From: Phymatolithon calcareum
Lineage: Eukaryota; Rhodophyta; Florideophyceae; Hapalidiales
Direction: 5' to 3'
DNA: 64,000 nt
Assembly: GCA_977006965.1 (NCBI GenBank)
Contig: OZ345353.1
Span: 2,480,001 to 2,544,000, forward strand
The translations under genes and the position numbers were made by a program. The number at the start of each line of letters is the position of its first letter. The first letter of the stretch is position 1. Below the pieces are notes generated by a model that worked only from the letters and a program-made list of their open reading frames with translations, was not told where the DNA came from and did no database searches. This document shows, piece after piece, positions 20,981 to 30,000 of this stretch.

Positions 20981-21017
20981 TAACAAATTTGTTAGACTGC
21001 GTGCAGCTGAAGCTGCA
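20981..21017 (+). other. Palindromes where the primer-binding site should be
   Basis: Directly after the 5' LTR comes the 14-bp palindrome TAACAAATTTGTTA (20981-20994), then the hairpin TGCAGCT-GA-AGCTGCA (21002-21017). A standard tRNA primer site would begin with TGG, the complement of the CCA end, at or next to 20981; none is there. The priming mechanism is therefore open (tRNA fragment, self-priming, or other). Confidence 0.55.
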
Positions 21018-21154
21018 ACTGTTGTGTTCAAGCAAGGGACGATTGTCTGCAACCAGGCAAGGGTTGGAGCATTCGTTGTTGTCAAGGGTTTGATTTTTGG
21101 GAATATTTGCTACGTGAAGTGTATTCATCATCTGCATACTGAAGGCTTGTCGTG

Positions 21155-22309
21155 ATGGTCAACACTCGTAGTAATGCTGAGAAGGAGGAGGAGGTGGACC
21201 GCATCGAGCCGGTCCACAACCAGGACTTGGGGCATGACGAAGATTTTGTCGAGGAGAATCTTTGTCCTCAGTCGTCGGCGGCTGAAAATGCTGAGGCTGC
21301 GCCGGAGCTGTCCATTGCCCAGATGCACAAGATGGTCGCCAAGATTTACGAGTCCCTATCGGTAAAGGCGGCGGAGACAAAGACCAGTGTATGCAGCTGC
21401 AGCGGACATGGAGATGTGTCTTGTGCGAGGAATGCTGTTCGAGACTCTGCTTCGCGTATTGATCGCACACTTGGCGCAGGACGCGGACCAGATTTCCAGT
21501 ACGACCGTGAGCTGGACATCTATCCCTCTCACCTTGCGTTTAAGGTGTACAACCAGGGACTGGAGAAGGTTCGTTGTAAGAGAGTTGGTGATGCGACTTT
21601 CTTCGCCGCGAAGAGAGCATGGGACCGCTTAGCCCGGGACTTCCCGGTGACCGAGGAAACTAAAAGGCGACTGCTACCGCATGCCTTTGATGCGGATGCC
21701 CGTATCGTGTACGAGGAGGTTGCGAACAATAACCTGGAGAGCTCGGTGGATGAGCTATGGAAGCTACTGGAGCGGCGTCTCTGCAACGATGTCCACCAAG
21801 CCGCGTTGCAAGACCGTTTCTTTGATATGAAGTGGAACGAACGACGAGAGCCATTCACTACGTTTGCGCAGAGGCTACGTTCGGCAGCTCTGGCACTTCC
21901 GGGTGGCGTCAAGGAGGACGTTCTACTCAACAGGCTGAAGGCTGGTGTCCCGCTGCGAATGAAGGACCAAGCGCATCTTATCTCTGGGAGTTTCGATGTT
22001 GTTGTGTCAAAGCTTAGCAGGCTATCCACTGCATTGCAGACACGCGAACAAGTCCGCGAGGTAAAGGAGGTTACCACGAGCGGTAGCTCGAACATGAACG
22101 GTTCGTCTTCGTCGAGTACCGGTCAGTTCGCACATGTGACTTGCTACTACTGCAACGAAAAGGGACACATTGCGCGCTTCTGCGAGAAGAAGAAGTCCGA
22201 TCACGCGAAAATCGGAACGCTGTCGGAAAAAGAGCGAGGGAGTCGCCAAGCGCCCAAGGGGACGGCTCCCGTAAAGCTAGCAGGGACGAAGACGGAGGGA
22301 CAAAACTAA
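21155..22309 (+). CDS. gag: Ty3-element Gag
   Basis: A 384-residue capsid/nucleocapsid precursor. The N-terminal third is acidic, followed by a retrotransposon-gag fold region (about 120-270, with AKRAWDRLARDF, LWKLLERRL, FDMKWNERREPFTTFAQRL) and a CCHC zinc knuckle CYYCNEKGHIARFC near residues 329-342. The start is ATG 21155, preceded by GTG in frame. The stop at 22309 overlaps the pol frame, which is -1 relative to gag. Confidence 0.9.
   Translation: MVNTRSNAEKEEEVDRIEPVHNQDLGHDEDFVEENLCPQSSAAENAEAAPELSIAQMHKMVAKIYESLSVKAAETKTSVCSCSGHGDVSCARNAVRDSASRIDRTLGAGRGPDFQYDRELDIYPSHLAFKVYNQGLEKVRCKRVGDATFFAAKRAWDRLARDFPVTEETKRRLLPHAFDADARIVYEEVANNNLESSVDELWKLLERRLCNDVHQAALQDRFFDMKWNERREPFTTFAQRLRSAALALPGGVKEDVLLNRLKAGVPLRMKDQAHLISGSFDVVVSKLSRLSTALQTREQVREVKEVTTSGSSNMNGSSSSSTGQFAHVTCYYCNEKGHIARFCEKKKSDHAKIGTLSEKERGSRQAPKGTAPVKLAGTKTEGQN
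22141..22309 (+). other. gag-pol overlap (-1 frame)
   Basis: The two frames overlap by up to 169 bases, pol being in -1 relative to gag. I looked for a canonical X-XXY-YYZ slip site in the gag phase and found none; the nearest is G-GAA-AAA-G at 22225-22232. How Pol is produced cannot be decided from sequence. Confidence 0.6.
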
Positions 22310-25300
22310 AGAAGACATCTGCCTACATCAATGAACGAATTTGCTCGTGCGAGGAGCCGGTCGTCGGCGAAGGTTCACTTGAATTGGACGTTTCAGTCCA
22401 GATCGTCGCGTTTGGACAGGAGTTTTGGGTTCCTATTGATACTGCCGCGCGGTCCGTGTGGGTTGACAAAGCATGGTTCTTAAGCCATGGCGGGGTCCTG
22501 GAAGAGGACTCGGGTCCGGCGTCGGCGGCAGATGGCAGCGGACTGGACGTTGCTGGACAAGGAGAGATAACATTCATGTTGTGGGGTGACGTGTTCAAGG
22601 AAAGGGTTCGCGTGATGTCGACGCTACCCGACACCATCCTAATCGGCAAGCGCTTCTGGCGTAAGCATTCACTGGTGATGAACTTGGGCACTAATATCGG
22701 GTCCATTGTATCTGGCGGACGGCGCATCTCTGGTCCAGTGGCACCGGTGGAGGCGGCGGATATGGACGAAGAGGTCCGCAAGGTCATTGAGGACGATGAG
22801 GTGGACGATGTACTCATGAAACATACCGACTACTCTGCCTTTTCGAAGTGTCCTATCATGCAAAAGCGGCTCAAAGATTTGCTTTGGGAGAAGCGCGCGA
22901 TCTTTAAAGGGATGGGATGCATAACCGGGATTAAGCACCGAATCCAGCTGAAGGAAGACGCGAAACCGGTATGCTGTCCGATACGAAGGCGGGCACCGAA
23001 GGAGGAAGAGGTTGAAAAGGCAGCCATGGAGAAACTCTTGCGTATGGGAATCCTGGAACCTGCTGTGTCGCCGTGGGCTGCTAACAACGTCTTCGTGTCA
23101 AAGAAGGACGGCAGTGTGCGGGTCACCTCGGACTTCCGTGCTCTGAACAATGCCACGGTGACCGACTCTTACCCAATGGAAGATGTGAGGGAAACGTTGG
23201 ACTGGTTGGCCACCAAGAAGGTATTCTCGACATTCGACCTAAAGGATGGCTTCTATCAAGTGGAGCTGGACGAGGAATCTAAACCATGCACCGCCATCCG
23301 TACCGTCCTCGGGCTACTGCAATACAAAAGGCTTCCGCAAGGCCTTAAGAACTCTCCCGGGACATTCCAGAGGATTATCAACACCATACTCGGGGACAGG
23401 AAGGGAAGAGACGTAATGGCGTTCATGGATGACACGAATGTCGGGACAGAAACAGAAGAAGAACACTTGGACGCTTTGGAGACAATACTGGACACTTTGA
23501 TAGACGCTAACGTGCGCCTAAAACTCTCCAAGTGCCATTTTGGCGTGCGAAGTGCCGAAATTCTAGGCCATTTGGTGAACGAAGATGGGCTGCAGCCGTC
23601 TGCTGCGCATGTGAAGGCGATACGTGCGTTGGTCGAGCCGGCATCCGGGGACGAGCTCATGCGATTCCTCGGGCTTGTGAACTTTTTCTCCGATTTCGTC
23701 GACCATTTTGCGGACACAGCTCGACCATTGTATGCGGTGCTGAAGGGTACTGGGTTCTCTAAGAAGCGCCGACATGGGCAGAAACTCATAATACCAGACT
23801 GGAGTGAGCGCTGGGGAGAGGAGCAGCGCCAAAGCTGGCGAGATTTGAAGGCGGCTTTAAGTGATCCCGAAATTCTCGCTGCACCTCGGCGAGGTGCTGA
23901 AAAGAAGGTCATGACTGACGCCAGTTCGTACGGACTGGGTGGAGTTCTTTTGCAGAAAGACGCAAACGGATGTTGGCAACCGATTGCGTACACAAGCAAG
24001 ACCCTGAAGAAATCGGAGCTTGCATACACGGTAACGGAGAAGGAGTGCTACGCGGTTGTCCATGCCCTACGGAAATGGAGGCGGTACTTGTACGGAGAAA
24101 CGTTTGTTGTCATCTCTGACCATCAGGCCCTGAAGTGGTTACTGAGCCTCAAGGAACCACGCGAAAGATTGGCACGTTGGGTTTTGGAAGTCCAAGAGTT
24201 CGATTTCGAAGTGTCCTACGAGAAGGGAAGTGAGCTTGTGGTACCGGATGCGCTCAGCCGCGATGCTGTCCGAAAGCCCCTATGCCAGCGCTGCTATAGC
24301 GACCTTGACGAGAAGGCTGCCGAGGAAGGAGTGGACGATGTTAAGGAACGGATAAGAGCAATTACCGAGGCGACTATAACCGGAGCGGGGATATCAATCG
24401 ACAAAATGCGGGCCTCACAGTCTGAGGAGTTTGCGGACGTTTCGCAACTGGCTGCAAGCGATGCCCGTATGATGGTCGACGAGGATGGCGTGCTACGAAT
24501 TGCTGCAGGCGGAGACCTGGCTGTCGTGGTGCCGGTCCGGATGCGGACCCAGGTGATGCACCATGTACATGGAACGGCCCTAACTGGCCACTACCGTTCG
24601 AGAAGGACGTTTGCGCGGATGAGGGGAAGATTTTGGTGGAAGGGATGGATGAAGGATGTCGTTCAGTTCATCTCACAATGCCTGCCGTGTACGGTCAGCG
24701 AGGATCGGAAGCCGGGACTTCAAGCTCCGTTGGAAGTCATCCATCCCAAGGGCCGGTTTGAACAAGTTGCGTTTGACGTGCAAACAGTTACTCCGAGAAC
24801 TTCGGCGGGAAATATAAAGATTCTAGCGATTGTCGATGTCTTTACCCGGTTTGTCCGCGCAGTCCCGATCCCGAACGAGAAGTCAGAGACTATTGCGCGT
24901 GTCATTGTTGGCGAATGGATTTCGGTGTTCGGACCTATGGTGCGTCCCCTGTCAGACCGTGGACCCAATCTGGTGGGAAGCGTTGTGAATGAGATGGCTG
25001 ATTTGCTCGGTATCGGTCGACTGTTGACCTATCCTCTCCATCCCCAAGCGAACGGGACAGTCGAACGCTGGAATAGAACCGTGGCCCGTGACTTGGCGAG
25101 CTTTGTGTCAACTGGAGACAGCGACTGGGATGAACATGTGGCACTATCGTGCTTTCGATACAACACTAGCGTGTGCGAAGCGACTGGAATCACGCCGTAC
25201 AAGGCGATGTTCGGCAAGGAAGCATTCGAATCATGGGGAGACCTGGACGCTGGGCGCGATGAAGGAGAACCGGAAAGTTTGGCGAAGGGCATTGCGAGAC

Positions 25301-26004
25301 TGCACAAACTGTTGGTCGGAAACGCGAAAAAGGCACGTGCCCGTGCTGCAAGCCACTATGATAAGGCCATCAAGGAGACAAAGTACAGCCCAGGCGAGCG
25401 CGTTCTTCTATGGTCGTCCGAGATTGCTACTCATGAGGGAAAGAAGATCGTTAAGCCTTGGATAGGGCCTTATGTCGTGCTCGGGCAACTCGGCAGGGTT
25501 GGCTACGAATTGAAGTCAGAAGTTGGGAACAAGATTGCGCGCGTGCATGTTAACCGTCTACGCAGAATTGGTGACCAAGTCGTGGAAAGTGGCGACCCAG
25601 CGGACGGCGTGTTTCCGGACAACCTTCGCACTCTCGGGAAGATTAAGGGTACGAAGCAAGAAGTCTGCCGTGAAACAGGACAGATGCATCGTTGGTTCCA
25701 AGTTCAGGTGGGGGGCCGGCGGTCCAAGCGTTGGACAAAGGAGTGCGATCTTCCTGAGGTTGTGGTCAAACTCTACGACAGACGCACAGCTGCGGTGGCA
25801 ACGGCACCCAGAGCTTCGAGGTCGAGTGCTGCCGCAACTGCCGAATCGGACGTTTTCGGATCGGGTAGCGAATCGGAAGTCAGCGGCGAGGAAGTGAACC
25901 AGGTCAAGGAGATTTCTGAAGATGTCGCCGAAGACTTCGACGACTTTGCCGACTTCATCGGTGACGCCAACGGGTTGGCCGGATGGTGCGAAGGCGAGCA
26001 CTAA
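22141..26004 (+). CDS. pol: Ty3-element Pol polyprotein (PR-RT-RNaseH-IN-chromodomain-like)
   Basis: An uninterrupted frame of up to 1,287 codons, expressed as Gag-Pol or by reinitiation; no initiator is assigned. Protease active-site region VPIDTAARSVWV (about 22429-22464) reads D-T-A instead of the usual D-T-G. The RT contains FSTFDLKDGFYQVEL, LPQGLKNSPGTFQ and the catalytic FMDD box (23422-23433). RNase H begins KKVMTDASSYGLGGVLL and ends near VPDALSR. Integrase has an H-H-C-C region ending CLPC, catalytic aspartates in FDVQ and SDRG, and the glutamate in GTVERWNR. A GPY/F module follows (KPWIGPYVV), then a segment ending WTKECDLPEVVVKLYDRR (about 25640-25790) that resembles a degenerate chromodomain, and an acidic tail. 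Confidence 0.93.
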   Translation: MLLLQRKGTHCALLREEEVRSRENRNAVGKRARESPSAQGDGSRKASRDEDGGTKLKKTSAYINERICSCEEPVVGEGSLELDVSVQIVAFGQEFWVPIDTAARSVWVDKAWFLSHGGVLEEDSGPASAADGSGLDVAGQGEITFMLWGDVFKERVRVMSTLPDTILIGKRFWRKHSLVMNLGTNIGSIVSGGRRISGPVAPVEAADMDEEVRKVIEDDEVDDVLMKHTDYSAFSKCPIMQKRLKDLLWEKRAIFKGMGCITGIKHRIQLKEDAKPVCCPIRRRAPKEEEVEKAAMEKLLRMGILEPAVSPWAANNVFVSKKDGSVRVTSDFRALNNATVTDSYPMEDVRETLDWLATKKVFSTFDLKDGFYQVELDEESKPCTAIRTVLGLLQYKRLPQGLKNSPGTFQRIINTILGDRKGRDVMAFMDDTNVGTETEEEHLDALETILDTLIDANVRLKLSKCHFGVRSAEILGHLVNEDGLQPSAAHVKAIRALVEPASGDELMRFLGLVNFFSDFVDHFADTARPLYAVLKGTGFSKKRRHGQKLIIPDWSERWGEEQRQSWRDLKAALSDPEILAAPRRGAEKKVMTDASSYGLGGVLLQKDANGCWQPIAYTSKTLKKSELAYTVTEKECYAVVHALRKWRRYLYGETFVVISDHQALKWLLSLKEPRERLARWVLEVQEFDFEVSYEKGSELVVPDALSRDAVRKPLCQRCYSDLDEKAAEEGVDDVKERIRAITEATITGAGISIDKMRASQSEEFADVSQLAASDARMMVDEDGVLRIAAGGDLAVVVPVRMRTQVMHHVHGTALTGHYRSRRTFARMRGRFWWKGWMKDVVQFISQCLPCTVSEDRKPGLQAPLEVIHPKGRFEQVAFDVQTVTPRTSAGNIKILAIVDVFTRFVRAVPIPNEKSETIARVIVGEWISVFGPMVRPLSDRGPNLVGSVVNEMADLLGIGRLLTYPLHPQANGTVERWNRTVARDLASFVSTGDSDWDEHVALSCFRYNTSVCEATGITPYKAMFGKEAFESWGDLDAGRDEGEPESLAKGIARLHKLLVGNAKKARARAASHYDKAIKETKYSPGERVLLWSSEIATHEGKKIVKPWIGPYVVLGQLGRVGYELKSEVGNKIARVHVNRLRRIGDQVVESGDPADGVFPDNLRTLGKIKGTKQEVCRETGQMHRWFQVQVGGRRSKRWTKECDLPEVVVKLYDRRTAAVATAPRASRSSAAATAESDVFGSGSESEVSGEEVNQVKEISEDVAEDFDDFADFIGDANGLAGWCEGEH

Positions 26005-26054
26005 ACCCGTGCGAGGACTCATGTGAATTGCAAGTATTGTATTGAAAGGGAAAA

Positions 26055-26195
26055 GGAAGTTGGGACTCTGGTCGCAAGGAAAAACGGAAAAAAGTGAATA
26101 AGGAAGTTGCGGCCGTGGCCGTAAGGGAAAACAAGAAAAAACGGAATAAGAAAGTTGCGGCTCATGCCGTGAGGAAAAGACAAAAAAGCTGCTCA
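26055..26195 (+). repeat. Imperfect triple repeat of about 47 bp before the 3' LTR
   Basis: Three successive units, each opening AGGAAGTTG or AGAAAGTTG, with a GCCGT/GTCGC centre and an AAGGAAAA-type purine-rich end. It lies in the element's 3' untranslated region and may aid polypurine-tract or packaging functions; this is inference. Confidence 0.7.
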
Positions 26196-26310
26196 AGTGT
26201 GATGCATTAATGTCGTATGGAAGAATGTTTTGTAAACTGATTTGTGTTCTGAATTCTGTCTGAGGAGCGCCTGAATTGCTTAAGACTGCACTAAGCTGTT
26301 GGTGTTCTCT

Positions 26311-26322
26311 ACAAGGGACGAA
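26311..26322 (+). other. Candidate polypurine tract
   Basis: ACAAGGGACGAA directly precedes the 3' LTR. It is purine-rich with interruptions, so a weak match to a plus-strand primer. Confidence 0.4.
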
Positions 26323-27072
26323 TGTTGCACGAAAAGGAGGAATCGGTCTTTGGCGCAGAAGACGTGAGACAAATGTCATACGTGGCAATTTCGAGTGGTT
26401 GTCACAATGGGGAGTTTCCGATTTGGCTGCCTCAGACGGGACGGTCGCGAAGGTGGCAGCTCTGGGGGCATTCACCCCAAACTGCGGATTGAGGAGTCCA
26501 TTGCACTCTGTGCGCGTCACTGCAACGGGCGTGGGCGGCCAACACCGTTCGTGGAACGGCTTTGCGCTGACGGGCGCACGACAAGGTTGCTGATAAAGGC
26601 TTTGGGCGTATGTACACGCTCTGCGGCGGGTGTCCGCCGATCTATGGGATGATGTTGGTGCTCGTTGAGGACGAGCCTTTTAACTAATGTATGCCGTTGG
26701 CGCGAGGCGCCAACGAGAGCGACTGCGGGCGCGAGGCGGCATGGTCGCGAATGGCGCGCTGACGGTCGTAGACCGTGGAATCGGTCTAAGGAGCGCGCGT
26801 GGTACTTGGTATGCTTGCGCGGGGTCTTGCAAGGCGGAGACGGCCGCGGAGTTACTTGGAGAAACCCCTTAAATAGTCGCCCCAGGAGGCGACTTACAAG
26901 GAGAAGGGGCATCGAACTGGAGTGGTGCTACGGTGGAAATTGGATTGCATCGGGTTGCGGGTTTGTTCGATCGTTGTTAAGTTGAAGACGAAAGGTAAAG
27001 CGTTTTCGAGTTTGGTCCTGGATTGGACCTGTTGTTTTGGTTGCTAAAGCGCTCGCGTTGGATTACGCGACA
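26323..27072 (+). repeat. 3' LTR of the Ty3 element
   Basis: Same length and, where compared, same sequence as the 5' LTR (constant offset 6092). Followed by GCAC, matching the four bases before the 5' LTR. Confidence 0.95.
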
Positions 27073-30000
27073 GCACAGTACCTGCCAAGTACTATTTCCT
27101 TATGCAATGTTATACGTCCGGACCTACCGTCACAAAAACTGATGCGTACTGCACAATACTGTTTGCACCGAACAGCTACAGGAACTTTGCCCATATTATG
27201 CAGTGCCATGGAAGAACATCGCTGGACAATGCACAGTGACGACAATAAACAATTATTGTTTGTCCCCGGAAAATACTACTGCATTCCGAGTGAGAATTGC
27301 AGTGCACTTCATAGTCTAATACTGCAATCTCGTGGAGCGGGGGCCGTTCCTTCGAGGGCGCATTCCCCGGCCAAAGAACTATATCCCGTTGTGGCGGTGC
27401 ACAACAGGAATCGTTGCCTCTAGAGGCGAGTGTAAACGCTACACCGCAGTTCGAGAAAATATCTCGGTGCACGGAATGGCAGCAAAGTCTTGCACTGCAA
27501 GTCTTTGCCTACGTTCCTGTCATCGAGATAACTTTCTTGGTAAGTTTACCCTTATATTACATTATTGATGTAGCCCTGGAACACTAGTAGTGTCACTGGT
27601 ACAAATATATGTGACTCGGGATTTCAAGGTCATTTGAAAATAATACGTGAATCTACTTCCTTCGTTGCGATTTAAGAGCAACATCTTCCCAGATAGCCCC
27701 CAGTGTGATCTATGGACAGAGAGCCTAATGCCTCTTGCTGCAGTTGCTGCCTCTTTTATTTTGAAGACTAGAAATCAATACTTACTTTTTTACTTACTTC
27801 GCTGAAAGTCAGCTCCTCATGCATCTGCGCGAGCGAAAGACTGAATAATTTTAAAGTGTGCTTACTCTGAAACTTTTTGTATCACTGACACTATTGTTTG
27901 CTTTTCAATAAGGCTCCAGCAATTGTGTCGTGGACCCTCATAAGGTGCACACTTTGTCGAAGACACAAGTTGAAATAGTGTTGTCCACACTTTAATTCAA
28001 CAACTGACTGTCCCTGCCTATAATGTAAATCTAACAACTGCTCAGTCTGTATACAAACCTATACATAGAGAGGGTCTGCACTATTTTTATGCTTGGTTGC
28101 AGATTATGCATCCATCCCGATCTAGTCGAGCCTTGGCTACATCGGCATGTGAGTACGTTTACAATTGATGTGAAACGAGAGGGTAATTGAGCACATAGCT
28201 GATGATGGCATTTGCTTCGCTCTCGCGACGCCAAAAAGTCAGCGAGTTCAAGAATGAATATTATCCCACAGCTGCTGCCGACAATGTGCACCTAAGGACT
28301 TTTCATTCGTTTTGTTTTTCCCCCTAGTGGGCGAGCAACGTTTCGAGGGCCAAAGTTTTGTCCACGCTATCGCTAGTTAGCTGGACTCCGGCTTGCAGGT
28401 CTACCCTTTGTGCGCCTCCAAAGCTTGATTCTAGCGTTGATCTGACGCATTGTAGCAGTGTATGGCGGATCAGGCAACGCTCGTACCTGAGGAACGTAGA
28501 AAAATTTCAGTCGCTACGTTTGATTCCACATTGATTGAGCCGTCGTTCTTCTGACATTCAGTCATTGCCGTAAAGCCAGCGCTGAGGCGGACAAGGATGT
28601 GCTTTGCTTTCACGTCTATTCCTAATACCGCGGGCGCCCGTCCTGGTAGCCATCATTCGGGTGCGCATGTGCCATATAGCAATAAGTTCTCTATTCCGCC
28701 TCAAAAAGCCGTCATTGCTACGACAAAGCACTGAAAGCGAACTTGGATCACTGTCGTCGCACCAGTTGGAAATTCTGTACTTCACCACAATGCAATAGCG
28801 CGACTATGTAAATCTATTGCCTTCTTCTGCTCGAGAGTGCATGAGTGTAATGGCCGCGGGAAGCCTTGTGTCTTCACGTTGCTGTACTGTGTCAATTTCT
28901 TTGGTGCTCTACGTCGCGTCCACAACCTATTACCTCCCGACTAGAGAGACTTGGCATACGCATGCCGCACAGAGGAAAGAGTCTCCTCTACTGCATTGCC
29001 ATTCCAACGCTTCCCTTGTAATGGACCCTGTTTTGTCATGTCAAGAGCGAGAAAGAGAGTTGACATGACGAAGGTCATGTGTTAACATCGACGGAGAATA
29101 GTGATAAAGGAAGCGGTAACCTTATCAATAATCATAAAAGTGGGGACTATCGAATTAAGTTTGAAGCCCTCAACGGGGAAGGCTACAAGGCTGTCATTAA
29201 ATCCAAACGACATCCCTCCTGGAAGGCTGGATGACAAGCATAGATTCCGCAGAAACAGTTTGGGGGCGCCATGAGGCCCTGCCGACAACCTGGATACGGA
29301 AAAATGAACAGTAATTCTGCAGTGCGCGTTTGACAAAGCGAGTAAGGAGGATCGTTCGTTCAGCAGAACGGGAGGCCAGTGACATCACAAGCGTTGCGAC
29401 TCTTGCCTGTGCTGTGCCAGTCGTGCACAGTTCATGGAGAGATCGACGTGGATAGGTGAAAGTATGTCAGTGTGGCATATCTTACTGGTTCCACTTTATT
29501 GGACCTCCCAACTTGGAGCAACAATGATTTCTCGCACGGCCATGCGCAGCAGGGAGAAAAAGAAGAAGCACGAACGGCATGTGCACTGGTGCACATGCCT
29601 TTCGTGCTTCTTCATACAGGCCTTGTCACTGAAGCTGTCTCCGGAAGCAACCAGGTAGAATTCCTTTTTTGGCTACGTGGATGGAGTCCAATGTTTTCAC
29701 GACCCACTGCACTGCGCAACGCTTTCGGGGAACTTAACCTTTCAAAACATTAGGCAGCCTGCTGGACTCGATTTGAACATTACTTATGTTGTTCAAATGT
29801 AAAAAGCCAACACAAGGATCATTCTTCGGTGCTGTACCGGGCTTAGACGCGCAAATCTCCCTGAACTTGGCCAACGGAAGGATAGTGCGGAAGAAACCGG
29901 TAAGCCCGCGTTCGCTGCGAGTCTGAACAAGAACCAATTCAGAGTGCATGACTAATTACATGATTGTTTAATGTTGAAAACTGACGCAGTTCGAGGCAAA

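Larger units (their letters stand above)
20231..27072 (+). mobile_element. Complete Ty3/gypsy LTR retrotransposon (chromovirus-like)
   Basis: A 6,842-bp element with two 750-bp LTRs starting TGTTGC and ending GCGACA, flanked by GCAC on both sides (4-bp target duplication). Order: 5' LTR, gag with zinc knuckle, pol (protease, reverse transcriptase, RNase H, integrase, chromodomain-like tail), a short tandem repeat, 3' LTR. The domain order RT-RNaseH-IN defines Ty3/gypsy rather than Ty1/copia. Both coding frames are uninterrupted and I find no difference between the LTRs where compared, so insertion is recent and the copy may be competent. Confidence 0.95.

Noticed and set aside
27073-27568. 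Coding exon after the 3' LTR
   Set aside because: Open frames of 78-128 codons lie on both strands, are rich in short inverted repeats and have no protein signature.
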